Shown: positions 8,321 through 17,185 of the stretch, piece by piece
Position numbering within the stretch: the stretch's first letter is position 1
Layout of the letters: each line of letters starts with the position of its first letter
Assembly: GCA_024403355.1 (NCBI GenBank)
Contig: JAKSRW010000016.1
Span: 1 to 64,000 of the forward strand
Length of the DNA stretch: 64,000 bases
Source: Lachnospiraceae bacterium
GTDB taxonomy: Bacteria; Bacillota; Clostridia; Lachnospirales; Lachnospiraceae
Reading direction: 5' to 3'
Program-made: the position numbers and the translations under genes
Notes under the pieces: generated by a model
The model's input: only the letters and a program-made list of their open reading frames with translations
Database searches by the model: none
Told to the model about the DNA's origin: nothing

Positions 8321-9832
8321 ATGACTACAAAAGAATTATTCGATAATTTATTCATATTTGAAATGGCAAATTCGCATCAGGGCAGCGTGGAGCATGGCTG
8401 TGACATCATAAGAGCGATGGCGAAAATTGCCAGAAAATACAATATAAAGGCTGCGGTAAAGCTGCAGTACAGAGAGCTTGACAGCTTTATTCACCCTGAT
8501 TTCAAGGGCAGAACAGACATTAAGCATATCCCGAGATTTGAATCCACCAGGCTCAGCTTTGAGCAGTTCGGACAGCTTGTTGAATGCATTCGTGAGGAAG
8601 GACTTATTGCGATGAGTACGCCCTTTGATGAGGCAGGTGTGGACCTTTGCATGGACCAGGGACTTGAGATAATCAAGATAGCGAGCTGCAGCTCAATGGA
8701 CTGGCCGCTTATGGCAAAGGCTGCGTCAACACGCAAGCCGCTCATTGTCTCCACAGGCGGCAAGAGCCTTTCCGATATTGATAAAATTTACAATTTTCTT
8801 ACACATAAGGGTGTGGAATTCGCTTTTCTTCATTGTGTTGCGGAATATCCGGCACCGGAGGAGAGGCTTCAGCTCGATTTCATTCAGAAGATGAAAAAGA
8901 GATACCCTGATGTGGTAATCGGATATTCGGGTCATGAGGATCCGGACAATAATATCCCTGCCATGCTTGCAGTGGCAAAGGGTGCGAGAATTCTTGAGAG
9001 GCATGTGGGACTTCCTACTGAAAGCATTAAGCTTAATGCATATTCTATGAACCCCGAACAGGCTGAAAACTGGGTAAAATCAGTTCTGCAGGCCGAAAAT
9101 ATGTGTTCATGCAAGAAGAATTCTTATCATGGAGCCACAAAATATATCAGTCAGGCTGAGGTTGATTCACTTCGCTCACTTATGCGCGGTGTATTTGCAA
9201 AGCGTGACATAAATGAGGGTGAGGTGCTTTCTGCAGAGGATGTATTTTTCGCAATGCCCTGTGCGGAGCGCCAGCTTACTTCCGGTGAATTCAGCACCGG
9301 TATGATTGCAAGCAAAAGCTATAAGGCAAATGAGGCCCTTCACGAAAAGAAAAAGCAGACTGACATTAACATCATGCGAAGCGTGGTACATGACGCAAAG
9401 GGTATGCTTTACGAGGCAGGAATTGCCCTTGGCAATGATTTCGAGGTTGAGCTTTCGCATCATTACGGAATGCAGCATTTCCGCCAGTTCGGCGCAATTA
9501 TCATCAGTATTGTAAACCGTGAATACTGCAAGAAGCTGATAATTGTTTTACCCGGTCAGAAGCATCCCTCACATCTTCATAAGGTGAAGGAGGAGACCTT
9601 CCAGCTCCTTTACGGAGACCTTACCGTGGATTTGGACGGAGAAAAGTCATATATGCATCCCGGTGACATAAAAACCGTGCTTCGCGGAACACCGCATGCA
9701 TTTACCTCTGATACAGGAGCTATTTTTGAGGAAATTTCGACTACACATGTGCGCAATGACTCATTCTATGATGATCCCAAAATTGCCGCACTTGACCCTC
9801 TTGAGAGGAAATCAATACTTCGTGACTGGTAA
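8321..9832 (+). CDS. NeuB-family nonulosonate synthase with SAF and cupin domains
   Basis: Residues 1 to about 270 form the NeuB TIM barrel, which condenses phosphoenolpyruvate with an N-acyl hexosamine (FEMANSHQGSVEHG, KLQYRELDSF, STPFDEAGVD, GYSGHEDP, ERHVG). A SAF/antifreeze-like domain follows near 285 (RGVFAKRDINEGEVLSAEDV). Residues about 385-490 add a cupin with HPSHLHKVKEE and PGTPHAF-like metal ligands, resembling sugar-isomerase cupins. The start at 8321 is chosen because GGGGGT sits 8 nt upstream; the frame stays open further upstream but lacks a ribosome site. It should act with the adjacent CMP-transferase in making a sialic-, legionaminic- or pseudaminic-like acid. Confidence 0.85.
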   Translation: MTTKELFDNLFIFEMANSHQGSVEHGCDIIRAMAKIARKYNIKAAVKLQYRELDSFIHPDFKGRTDIKHIPRFESTRLSFEQFGQLVECIREEGLIAMSTPFDEAGVDLCMDQGLEIIKIASCSSMDWPLMAKAASTRKPLIVSTGGKSLSDIDKIYNFLTHKGVEFAFLHCVAEYPAPEERLQLDFIQKMKKRYPDVVIGYSGHEDPDNNIPAMLAVAKGARILERHVGLPTESIKLNAYSMNPEQAENWVKSVLQAENMCSCKKNSYHGATKYISQAEVDSLRSLMRGVFAKRDINEGEVLSAEDVFFAMPCAERQLTSGEFSTGMIASKSYKANEALHEKKKQTDINIMRSVVHDAKGMLYEAGIALGNDFEVELSHHYGMQHFRQFGAIIISIVNREYCKKLIIVLPGQKHPSHLHKVKEETFQLLYGDLTVDLDGEKSYMHPGDIKTVLRGTPHAFTSDTGAIFEEISTTHVRNDSFYDDPKIAALDPLERKSILRDW

Positions 9833-9836
9833 ATTG

Positions 9837-9867
9837 CCAAAAAATGCTTGACAAGCATCATTTTTGG
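9837..9867 (+). terminator. Inverted repeat ending the neuB transcript, overlapping the next promoter
   Basis: CCAAAAAATGCTTG and AGCATCATTTTTGG are inverted arms separated by ACA. The hairpin lies just after the neuB stop. Its centre also contains TTGACA, so the site probably serves both termination and initiation. Confidence 0.5.
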
Positions 9868-9876
9868 TGATAAAAA
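9848..9876 (+). promoter_or_regulatory. Promoter of the T-box/TrpXYZ transcript
   Basis: TTGACA (9848-9853), 17 nt, then TAAAAA (9871-9876). The predicted transcript would start just before the T-box stem I. Confidence 0.55.
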
Positions 9877-9881
9877 ATAAT

Positions 9882-10150
9882 AAACCGATGAGGGAGAGAA
9901 GTAAGTTCAGCCAATTCACATTTCAGAGAGCCGCAGCTGGTGGGATTGCGGTATGAAAACTGAACCGAATGGACTCCTGAGGGCAATCAGAAAGGGCAAC
10001 CGAGTATGTGAGACGGAGGTCGAATCTTCGTAAACAAAGTTCGGCATATGATAGTATGCAACGAGAGGACATAGTGATATGTCAAGCAGGGTGGCACCGC
10101 AGGATTTGAAATTATCCTGTCCCGGCAGAAATGCAGGGACAGGTTTTTTT
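9882..10150 (+). promoter_or_regulatory. T-box riboswitch, tryptophan specifier
   Basis: The leader has the canonical T-box order. Stem I carries a specifier loop reading GAA-TGG-ACT with TGG (Trp) at 9970-9972. The conserved antiterminator sequence AGGGTGGCACCGC is at 10088-10100. A terminator follows, with CCTGTCCC pairing GGGACAGG (10116-10143) and then seven T to 10150. Uncharged tRNA-Trp should favour read-through into the ABC importer. The Trp reading agrees with the TrpXYZ genes that follow. Confidence 0.92.
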
Positions 10151-10267
10151 ATTGTTTTGGCAAAGAATGATAAATACAGCCGATTCTGCACCCGATACTA
10201 TCGAAAACAAATATGCTTCATGCAGATTAACTGCAGATGGGGCAAATAAAAAAAGAGGAGAAAAAAC

Positions 10268-11374
10268 ATGAAAAACACAAAAAGAATTATTGCATTTTTA
10301 CTTGCAATGGTAATGGCTTTCGCACTTGCAGCCTGCAAGAGTGAGACCAAGGAGGAGACAAAGACAGACAGCAGCGCAGCTGCAACAACAGACAGCACAG
10401 CAACAGCGGACAGCACAAAGACAGAGGCTGCAAAGACCTTCAAGGTAGGTATCTGTAACTATGTTGATGACGCATCACTCAATCAGATTTGCGATAACAT
10501 CAAGGCTACTCTTGAGGAAATCGGCAAGAAGGAAAACGTAAGCTTCGATGTAAGATACGATAACTGTAATGCAGATGCAAACGTAATGTCACAGATTATT
10601 GCAAACTTTATCGCTGATAAGGTAGACTTAATGGTAGGTGTTGCCACACCTGTTGCAATGGCTATGCAGTCAGCAACTGAGAGCAACAAGATTCCCGTAG
10701 TATTTGCAGCAGTTTCAGATCCCCTTGGCTGTGGTATTGTAAACAGCCTTGAGGCACCCGGCGCAAACATCACAGGTACATCTGATTACCTTGATACAAC
10801 GGCAATCATGAACCTCATTTTCGCAGCTAATCCCGATGCAAAGAGGATTGGTCTTCTTTATGACTTAGGACAGGATGCATCAACAACAGCCATCAACGAT
10901 GCAAAGGCATACCTTGAGTCAAAGGGCGTTGAAATTATCGAGCGTACAGGTACAAACGTTTCAGAGGTACAGCTTGCGGCAGGTGAGCTTGCGGCAGATA
11001 AGGTTGATGCAATCTTCACACCCAGCGATAACACAATCATGCAGGCAGAGCTTTCAATCTACGAGACACTTGCAGATGCAGGTATCCCTCATTACACAGG
11101 CGCTGACTCATTCGCACTTAACGGTGCTTTCCTCGGATACGGTGTTGACTATGCTAACCTTGGTGTTCAGACAGCTAACATGGTAGCCAAGATTCTCGTT
11201 GAGAAGGCAGACCCCGCAACAACAGCAGTTCTTACATTTGACAACGGTACTGCAACAATCAACACAGAAATCTGTGAAAAGCTTGGATATGATTTCGCAA
11301 AGCTTCAGGAGACCTTCGGACCTCTTTGCACAAAGATTGCTGAAATCAAGACAGCTGAGAGTTTTGACAAATAA
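10268..11374 (+). CDS. trpX: Tryptophan/aromatic ABC importer substrate-binding lipoprotein
   Basis: This 368-residue lipoprotein has lipobox LAAC with C23, a Ser/Thr-rich linker, then an ABC_sub_bind fold (FKVGICNYVDDASLN, VGVATPVAMAMQSATESNKIPVVFAAVSDP). This family pairs with FtsX/LivH-like permeases. Control by a Trp T-box points to tryptophan uptake, as described for TrpXYZ in other Firmicutes. AAAGAGGAG precedes the ATG. The three importer genes follow each other on the same strand. Confidence 0.88.
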   Translation: MKNTKRIIAFLLAMVMAFALAACKSETKEETKTDSSAAATTDSTATADSTKTEAAKTFKVGICNYVDDASLNQICDNIKATLEEIGKKENVSFDVRYDNCNADANVMSQIIANFIADKVDLMVGVATPVAMAMQSATESNKIPVVFAAVSDPLGCGIVNSLEAPGANITGTSDYLDTTAIMNLIFAANPDAKRIGLLYDLGQDASTTAINDAKAYLESKGVEIIERTGTNVSEVQLAAGELAADKVDAIFTPSDNTIMQAELSIYETLADAGIPHYTGADSFALNGAFLGYGVDYANLGVQTANMVAKILVEKADPATTAVLTFDNGTATINTEICEKLGYDFAKLQETFGPLCTKIAEIKTAESFDK

Positions 11375-11413
11375 GAAGAAAATTGTTAGAATATAACTGA
11401 ATATTTTGCATGT

Positions 11414-11442
11414 TTATTCGCAGGCAGAAGTGTCTGCGAATA
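11414..11442 (+). other. Intercistronic hairpin between trpX and trpY
   Basis: TATTCGCAG and CTGCGAATA pair around a short loop and are not followed by a T run. It may protect the abundant binding-protein mRNA or lower downstream expression, as is common between binding-protein and permease genes. Confidence 0.5.
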
Positions 11443-11498
11443 TGTGTTTGTGAGATATGCAGATGGAAATGGGTTTACGGTGAAAGGTATGGATTTTT

Positions 11499-12428
11499 AT
11501 GGATTTTAATTCAGTAATGTCGTTACTGCAGACAGCGCTGGAGCTGGGACTTATCGGTTCGCTTACAGTATTGTCATTGTTTTTGAGCTATTCGATGCTC
11601 AATGTATGTGATCTTTCTACCGACGGTTGCTTCACCTTGGGAGCAGCCGTTGGCGGTGTTGTAGCCATTTCGGGTCATCCGATACTTGCCATATTTGCGG
11701 CAATGGGTGCCGGCATGCTTTCGGGTCTGGTGGTTTCCTTCCTTCAGACAAAGATGGGAATCGACAGCCTGCTTGCAGGTATCATAGTGAATACGGCTCT
11801 TTATTCGGTAAATATCGCGGTTATGGGTTCTTCACTGCTGAACATGAACAAAACAGAGACAGTTTTCACCATGATGCAGGGCTGGCTCAAGGGCACCTTC
11901 CTTGAGAATCAGTATAAGCTTGTTGTGATTCTGATTTTTGTAACCTTGGCGGTAGTATTCCTTGCGGTATTTTTAAGAACAAGGCTTGGTCTGGCAATAA
12001 GAGCTACCGGTGACAATCCCGCGATGGTAAAGTCATCATCCATTAACCCCGTAATCACAACTATTATCGGCCTCTGCTTATCAAATGCGCTGACAGGACT
12101 TTCGGGCTGTCTGCTTGCACAGTCACAGAAGTCGGTAAATATTGACATTGGTTCAGGTATGGTTACAATCGCCCTCGCATCACTGCTTATCGGTAACGCC
12201 TTCTTCGGAAGGGGCAGCATTACAAAGCGTGCCATCGGTGCGGTTGTGGGTGCCTTTGTATTCCGTCTTGTTTATACAATCGCACTGAGATTTAATATGC
12301 CGGCATTTATGCTTAAGCTTGTATCCTCAGTCATTGTTATCATAGCAATCGCAGGACCTTATCTTCGTTCAAGACTTCCGATTCTGCAGAGGAAGCTGCA
12401 GCTGAAGTCGGGAAAGGGGGACAAATAA
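11499..12428 (+). CDS. trpY: Tryptophan/aromatic ABC importer permease
   Basis: This 309-residue inner-membrane protein has 8-9 hydrophobic segments and belongs to the BPD_transp_2 family (LivH/RbsC-like). Key stretches are LNVCDLSTDGCFTLGAAVG, GIDSLLAGIIVNTALYS and the C-terminal RSRLPILQRKL. It would form the channel for the TrpX-bound substrate. The ATG at 11499 is used because a nearby ATG at 11490 runs into a stop after six codons. It ends one base before the ATPase gene. Confidence 0.87.
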   Translation: MDFNSVMSLLQTALELGLIGSLTVLSLFLSYSMLNVCDLSTDGCFTLGAAVGGVVAISGHPILAIFAAMGAGMLSGLVVSFLQTKMGIDSLLAGIIVNTALYSVNIAVMGSSLLNMNKTETVFTMMQGWLKGTFLENQYKLVVILIFVTLAVVFLAVFLRTRLGLAIRATGDNPAMVKSSSINPVITTIIGLCLSNALTGLSGCLLAQSQKSVNIDIGSGMVTIALASLLIGNAFFGRGSITKRAIGAVVGAFVFRLVYTIALRFNMPAFMLKLVSSVIVIIAIAGPYLRSRLPILQRKLQLKSGKGDK

Positions 12429-12429
12429 T

Positions 12430-13215
12430 ATGTTAAAGCTTACACATATCAGTAAAACCTTTAATCCCGGTACGGTTAATGAAAAACGTGCGATTTCAGA
12501 CCTTTCCCTTCATGTAAATAAGGGCGATTTTATTACAATCATCGGTTCAAACGGTGCAGGTAAGTCCACTCTTTTTAATGCAATTGCGGGAAGCTTTTTG
12601 ACAGATTCGGGACGCATAGAGCTGGATGGTCAGGATATTACGCTGATGGCGGAGCATGTCCGTTCAAGACAGATTGGACGTCTCTTTCAGGATACGAGAG
12701 TCGGTACCGCTCCGGGTATGACAATAGAGGAAAACCTTGCACTTTCAGCAGGCAGAGGCGGCTGGCTCAGCCCGATTTCAAAGGCTGACAAGAAGCTTTT
12801 CAGGGAAAAGCTGGCAGAGCTTCAGATGGGTCTCGAGGACAGAATGAAGCAGCCCGTAGGCCTTCTTTCAGGCGGTCAGCGTCAGGTAATCGCACTTTTA
12901 ATGTCTACACTTACCACCCCTAAGCTTCTGCTTTTGGATGAGCATACCGCAGCACTTGACCCCGCAACAGCGGAAAAGGTGCTTGCACTTACCGAATCTA
13001 TCGTAAATGAGCGTAAGCTGACATGTATGATGATTACTCACAATATGGAGTCTGCGCTTAAGCTCGGAAACAGAACCTTTATGATGGAGAACGGCAATAT
13101 TGTTCTGGATGTGGCAGGTGAAAAGAGAAGCGGTCTTACGGTGGATGACCTTTTGGATGAATTCAGAAAGGTTTCCGGACACAGACTGGATAATGACAGA
13201 ATTCTTTTGAGCTGA
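12430..13215 (+). CDS. trpZ: Tryptophan/aromatic ABC importer ATPase
   Basis: This 261-residue ATP-binding subunit has Walker A GSNGAGKST (residues 39-47), signature LSGGQRQ (about 147-153), and Walker B LLLLDEHTAALDP. The His after the catalytic Glu (DEH) is the form usual in this branched-chain-like subgroup. It energises uptake with the preceding permease. It starts directly after the permease stop, which indicates translational coupling. Confidence 0.9.
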   Translation: MLKLTHISKTFNPGTVNEKRAISDLSLHVNKGDFITIIGSNGAGKSTLFNAIAGSFLTDSGRIELDGQDITLMAEHVRSRQIGRLFQDTRVGTAPGMTIEENLALSAGRGGWLSPISKADKKLFREKLAELQMGLEDRMKQPVGLLSGGQRQVIALLMSTLTTPKLLLLDEHTAALDPATAEKVLALTESIVNERKLTCMMITHNMESALKLGNRTFMMENGNIVLDVAGEKRSGLTVDDLLDEFRKVSGHRLDNDRILLS

Positions 13216-13291
13216 CAGATAATCAAACTAAGCTTCACTGCCGCATACAGCAGCGGATCCGGATGTCCGGTTCAGAAAGGACATAACATTT

Positions 13292-13363
13292 ATGGGAAAG
13301 ATAATGGAGGCGGTTTTTTGCGTATTTTATCTGATTTTCACTGCGATTATCGGAATTAAATAA
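13292..13363 (+). CDS. Candidate 23-residue membrane peptide
   Basis: A short reading frame encodes MGKIMEAVFCVFYLIFTAII plus GIK, essentially one transmembrane helix. AAAGGA lies about 10 nt before the ATG. The leader contains CCGGATGTCCGG and a CTGC/GCAG hairpin. It lies between the Trp importer and the zinc-ribbon gene. No function is proposed. It may be a small membrane protein or a leader peptide. Confidence 0.45.
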   Translation: MGKIMEAVFCVFYLIFTAIIGIK

Positions 13364-13428
13364 GAACGAGAGGCGAGAAGAAATATAAGCTTATGTTAAG
13401 CAAAAGCCTCGGAACAGGATATGGAGCT

Positions 13429-13899
13429 ATGGCATATAAGGTAAAAATCGGAGAGCACGGAGACGGCAGTTTTTATGGACTGAATAAAGAAGAGTATGAG
13501 CCCGGGGAGAGAGTGGATTTTTTTCTTCCAAGGGTAAGTGACGCAGATTGCAGGGTCTTTTCCGACCAGGTAGTAGTTAAATCTGATTCTGAAAAATCAC
13601 GGACGGCGGGAAGCTGCTGCTATTATTTTATTATGCCCGAAGCTGATGTGTTTATTGATTATGCTATTGAGTTCTCGATGGCGTATAATCCGAACAGTGC
13701 ACCGCCGGCGATGGGAATGATGGGAATGATGGCAGGAGCCGATATGGCAACAATGCAGAAGATGATGATGCAGCAGGCAGGCTGCGTCCCGGAAAACACT
13801 CAGCCCGCCGATAACGGCAAGCCGAAGTATTGTCCGGAATGCGGCTATAAAAACACATCTGCAGCCAAATTCTGCGGAGCCTGCGGCAATAAACTTTAA
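13429..13899 (+). CDS. Zinc-ribbon protein with Met/Gln-rich linker
   Basis: I do not recognise the N-terminal half (MAYKVKIGEHGDGSFYGL), which looks like a small beta domain. A Met/Gln-rich stretch (MGMMGMMAGADMATMQKMMM) follows. The C terminus is a zinc ribbon, YCPECGYKN...FCGACGNKL, with four Cys. The start at 13429 has AGGA 9 nt upstream; an alternative ATG at 13393 would add 12 residues but has a weaker ribosome site. It is tail-to-tail with the alkylsulfatase gene and their stop codons overlap by four bases. Confidence 0.7.
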   Translation: MAYKVKIGEHGDGSFYGLNKEEYEPGERVDFFLPRVSDADCRVFSDQVVVKSDSEKSRTAGSCCYYFIMPEADVFIDYAIEFSMAYNPNSAPPAMGMMGMMAGADMATMQKMMMQQAGCVPENTQPADNGKPKYCPECGYKNTSAAKFCGACGNKL

Positions 13900-15878
13900 G
13901 GTTCAATAATATTGAAAAATCTGTAATCGGTTAATACCGTGACAGCGTCCATCAGCTTTGTAAGGCACTCGGTATTACCCTCCTGGCTTATAAGCTTTGC
14001 AACAGCATCGGTATTCTTCTGAACAATTGATAAAAGACCGGCACGGTTTGTAGTCCATGTAACATCTGCCTTATCGTCCAGGCTGTCAGTCTGATAAAGA
14101 AGTATTCCGTTTACCACACGTAAAACATAATTGCCCTCGGGGAGAATAATGTTAGCGGTAAAGCTTAGGTCTGAAAGCTTTGTGGTATCGGCAAGTATTC
14201 CGAGATAATCAAAAATCATTTCCGGTGTCATGTGTGCAATGGCATCGCCTACACCGCTGGCTCTGGTCGCGGGATCGGAATTTGTACCGTTTCGAAGCTC
14301 CTGAGCCGCACATAAATAAGCATTTCTCCAGGGGCCTGATTCGGCTCTGTAGCCTAACTGCTCAAGAGCATCGGCGCAGAGATAACGGGCTTCTTTATTG
14401 TTTGGATCGGCATATACAAGTGTGTTTGTAATCTGTGCGACCCACTGATATTCACCCTTCTCAAAATCCTTCTTTGCCATTTCCATAACGGCTGCTGTAT
14501 CGCCCAGATATGATACAAGCTTCTTTGCGTAATCTGAAGGAGTAAGCTCAGCAAGGTGTACAGGATTAGCATCATACCAGCCCATGTATTTTTCGTAAAC
14601 TGCCTTTGAATTATGAGCCACGGTGCCGTAATACTGGCGGGTATACCAGACCTTCTCGAGTGTCTCCGGTAATTTAATCATATTTGCAATCTCGGTCTCG
14701 GTATAGCCCTGATTGATGTAGAGCAGTGTCTGGTCATTGATGAACTTGTATACCGCTGCGGTATTTACCAGATAATCGTTGATTACGGAATTGCCCCAGT
14801 GAGGCCAGTTGTGAGACTGGAATACGACCTCTGCTCTGCTTCCGAAAAGCTTTACGGATTCCATAATATATTCAGCCCAGGCATTACCGTCACGAACCTG
14901 TGCACCGCGGAGGGTATAAAGATTATGCAGGGTACCGGTGCAGTTTTCGGCCATCCAGAGTGCCTTCTTGTCATTAATCCAGAAGTTCATCTCAACAGGT
15001 GCTTCTGTGCCGGGGGTGAGCTGGAATTCAATTTCGATACCGTCGATGGTCATTTTTTCACCGGTTTTACAAATATCAACCGTAGGGGAAATATAGCTGG
15101 CGGTACCTCTTGACTGGCCCATTCCTATACCGATGGACAGGGAGCCTGTTTCTCCGCCCTCAAGCAGGGTGCCGTACTGGTAGCTGGCTCTTCTGCCCAT
15201 ACCGTTGCCTGCGTAAACATTTTCGCTTACGGCATGCTTTTCGAAGCCTTCGGGGGCGATTACCGCAATGTCACCCGAAAGGACATCCTCTTCGTTTACG
15301 ATACCCTTTACTCCGCCGAAATGATCGACGTGAGAGTGGCTGAAGATTACTGCCTTTACCGGGTAATCGCCGAGATTTTCCTTAACAAGTGAAAAGGCGG
15401 CGGAAGCACATTCGGTGCTCATCAGCGGGTCAACCACTATCCAGCCGCTCTCGCCTTTGATAAAGGTAACATTGGTCATATCGTAGCCACGCACCTGATA
15501 AATGCCGTCGGTTACCTCGAAGAGACCGTATATATGGTTCAGCTGTGTATTTCTCCAAAGACTCGGATTGGCCGTATCGGGCGCATCCTTATCAAGGAAG
15601 GAATATGCGGTCTGGCTCCATACGGGCTTACCGTCCTTATCGTAGATATCCAGTGTTTCGGGGGCAGCAATCAGGCCCCTGGTGGCGTTATCAAACTCTG
15701 TTTTGTCATTGAAATCAAGTGTTGCATATACCTGCTTATTTACATCAATTGTGTACTGACTGGCAGGCTTTGAATCTGCGGTCAACTGCAGATCTGATTT
15801 CTTTTCACTGCTGCAGGCTGTTAGCGACAATAGCATTGCAGCCGCTAAAATAATAGATTTTCCTTTGTTTTTCTTCAT
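13896..15878 (-). CDS. Alkylsulfatase-like metallo-beta-lactamase lipoprotein
   Basis: This 660-residue protein has a lipoprotein signal (LSLTAC, C22). The metallo-beta-lactamase core carries FSHSHVDHFGG (H181, H183, D185, H186). The later dimerisation and C-terminal SCP2-like domains fit the SdsA1/BDS1 alkylsulfatases (YjcS in E. coli). Family members cleave primary alkyl sulfates to alcohol and sulfate with two zinc ions. Membrane anchoring on the outside suggests action on host- or diet-derived sulfate esters. Length agrees with the family. The gene is transcribed with cvfB upstream, 12 nt apart. Confidence 0.88.
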   Translation of the reverse strand: MKKNKGKSIILAAAMLLSLTACSSEKKSDLQLTADSKPASQYTIDVNKQVYATLDFNDKTEFDNATRGLIAAPETLDIYDKDGKPVWSQTAYSFLDKDAPDTANPSLWRNTQLNHIYGLFEVTDGIYQVRGYDMTNVTFIKGESGWIVVDPLMSTECASAAFSLVKENLGDYPVKAVIFSHSHVDHFGGVKGIVNEEDVLSGDIAVIAPEGFEKHAVSENVYAGNGMGRRASYQYGTLLEGGETGSLSIGIGMGQSRGTASYISPTVDICKTGEKMTIDGIEIEFQLTPGTEAPVEMNFWINDKKALWMAENCTGTLHNLYTLRGAQVRDGNAWAEYIMESVKLFGSRAEVVFQSHNWPHWGNSVINDYLVNTAAVYKFINDQTLLYINQGYTETEIANMIKLPETLEKVWYTRQYYGTVAHNSKAVYEKYMGWYDANPVHLAELTPSDYAKKLVSYLGDTAAVMEMAKKDFEKGEYQWVAQITNTLVYADPNNKEARYLCADALEQLGYRAESGPWRNAYLCAAQELRNGTNSDPATRASGVGDAIAHMTPEMIFDYLGILADTTKLSDLSFTANIILPEGNYVLRVVNGILLYQTDSLDDKADVTWTTNRAGLLSIVQKNTDAVAKLISQEGNTECLTKLMDAVTVLTDYRFFNIIEP

Positions 15879-15890
15879 ACATTCTCCATT

Positions 15891-16850
15891 TCATACTGTT
15901 TTTTCTGTAGCTTTTCTTTTCAGGGGAGGCTTGTCCTCCTTGAGATAAATGCCGTCCTCCTTGATTGTCAGCAGACCATCCTTGTACAAATGTCCGATGG
16001 CACGCTTGAAGGAATTCTTTGACATATTGAATTTTGTCTTGATAACCAGGCTGTCCGATTTGTCATGGTAGGGCAGGAAGCCGTGCTTGGAAGCCTTAAG
16101 CTCTGCGAGTACGCGTTCACAGTCTGCGTTTATCTGGAGGTAACCGGGTTCACGGGCAGAGAGCTCGAGCTTGCCGTCCTCAAGTACACGCATGATACGA
16201 AGTGAGAGCTTTTCTCCGACCCTGACATCCCTCATAAGTTCTTTCTTCGGAATAAGTCCGCTGAAAATATTATCGACAGCAACGAAAGCACCGAAGTTAT
16301 CCGACAGCTCGTATACGAGACCGTTTACCTGATCGCCGGCCTTGTATTCCGAATCACTGCGAAGAAGCTTGTAGACCTTCATGGACGCACAGAGTCGGTT
16401 AGACTTGTCGAGGTAAAGAGTAACGAGTACGTCGTCTCCCGGATTCACCTTGCCTGTCTGCTGCTTAAAGGGCAGGAAAAGGTCCTTGAGCAGGCCCCAG
16501 TCGAGGAAGGCGCCGATTTTGGTTACGTCCTTTACCTTTAATAAGGCAAGACCGCCGAGTGTAAGTGCGGGCGTTTTGAGAGTTGCGACCGGTCTGTCCT
16601 CTGAATCGAGGTAAATGAATGCATCAACAAGGTCATCCTTGTCCAGCTTACGTGCATTCGGTCCAAGCTTAAATTCGTTGTTGGGAAGAAGTACCTCATT
16701 TGAGGCGCGGTCGAAGCTCTTTGAATACAGGGCATCATCTCTGTCGCCTGATTCATTTGAAAAGCTGAGAGTTGAGGTTTTTGTGAGATATACTCCGATA
16801 GGAGTTACACGGGCAACCTGAAGCCTTTGGATTTGTCCTAAATTAAACAT
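15891..16850 (-). CDS. cvfB: CvfB/YitL-like S1 RNA-binding protein
   Basis: This 319-residue protein begins MFNLGQIQRLQVARVTPIGVYL, the usual CvfB (YitL) start. It has S1-type beta domains (VTKIGAFLDWGLLKDLFLPF; VNGLVYELSDNFGAFV) and ends in a winged helix (KFNMSKNSFKRAIGHLYKDG). CvfB-type proteins bind RNA and affect virulence or growth regulation. The start at 16850 is set by GGAG 8 nt upstream on the minus strand; the frame is open further upstream without a ribosome site. Confidence 0.88.
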   Translation of the reverse strand: MFNLGQIQRLQVARVTPIGVYLTKTSTLSFSNESGDRDDALYSKSFDRASNEVLLPNNEFKLGPNARKLDKDDLVDAFIYLDSEDRPVATLKTPALTLGGLALLKVKDVTKIGAFLDWGLLKDLFLPFKQQTGKVNPGDDVLVTLYLDKSNRLCASMKVYKLLRSDSEYKAGDQVNGLVYELSDNFGAFVAVDNIFSGLIPKKELMRDVRVGEKLSLRIMRVLEDGKLELSAREPGYLQINADCERVLAELKASKHGFLPYHDKSDSLVIKTKFNMSKNSFKRAIGHLYKDGLLTIKEDGIYLKEDKPPLKRKATEKTV

Positions 16851-16969
16851 ATGTTTCTCCGTTCTTTGGTGTAGGGATTCACGCGGAATCCAATTAACAG
16901 TAACTTGGTAAAGGTAATATAGCACGCATACTGTAAAAAATCAAGAAAAAGCGGCTATTTGTGAAAAGG

Positions 16970-16999
16970 ATGGTCTCTTGGGGACGGGGTCAGTGGCTC
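16970..16999 (+). repeat. Single copy of the 30-nt GGGGACGGGGTC repeat
   Basis: One unit, identical to the 857-886 unit except GGTCAGTGG in place of GGTCGTTGG. It lies in the intergenic region upstream of the toxin-antitoxin remnant. Confidence 0.88.
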
Positions 17000-17031
17000 A
17001 TTAAAAAAGAAAATCGATTTCATAATTGTAC

Positions 17032-17059
17032 TTGAAAAAAACAATAAAATGCGTATAAT
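17032..17059 (+). promoter_or_regulatory. Promoter of the type III antitoxin-like repeats
   Basis: TTGAAA (17032-17037), 16 nt, TATAAT (17054-17059). Transcription would begin about 17066, immediately before the first repeat. Confidence 0.65.
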
Positions 17060-17068
17060 ATATAAGAA

Positions 17069-17144
17069 GGTGATGCACAGCCTTATAAATGAGCGAGTTA
17101 CAAGTGGGTGATGCACAGCCCGATAAATGAGCGAGTTAACCGCA
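17069..17144 (+). ncRNA. Two tandem 38-nt repeats resembling a type III antitoxin RNA (ToxI-like)
   Basis: Two direct repeats start at 17069 and 17107. They share GGTGATGCACAGCC and ATAAATGAGCGAGTTA and differ at two bases in the first 32. The pattern GGTGAT..GC..CC..TAAATGAGC resembles the pseudoknot-forming repeats of ToxIN/AbiQ antitoxins, which are tandem units of about 35-36 nt. As in those loci, a promoter lies directly upstream and a terminator directly downstream, followed by a toxin-like frame. Two units is fewer than in most known loci. Confidence 0.6.
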
Positions 17145-17171
17145 GGGACAAGTATTCTTGTCCCTGTTTTA
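17143..17171 (+). terminator. Terminator between antitoxin-like repeats and toxin-like frame
   Basis: CAGGGACAAG (17143-17152) pairs perfectly with CTTGTCCCTG (17157-17166) across TATT, followed by TTTTATT. A terminator here is the feature that sets the antitoxin:toxin ratio in type III loci. Confidence 0.88.
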
Positions 17172-17185
17172 TTACGAGGAGGTAC

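Noticed and set aside
9848..9880. The inverted repeat after neuB as only a terminator
   Set aside because: The arms are AT-rich and contain a TTGACA box with well-spaced TAAAAA before the T-box, so a promoter role is at least as likely; both are listed.
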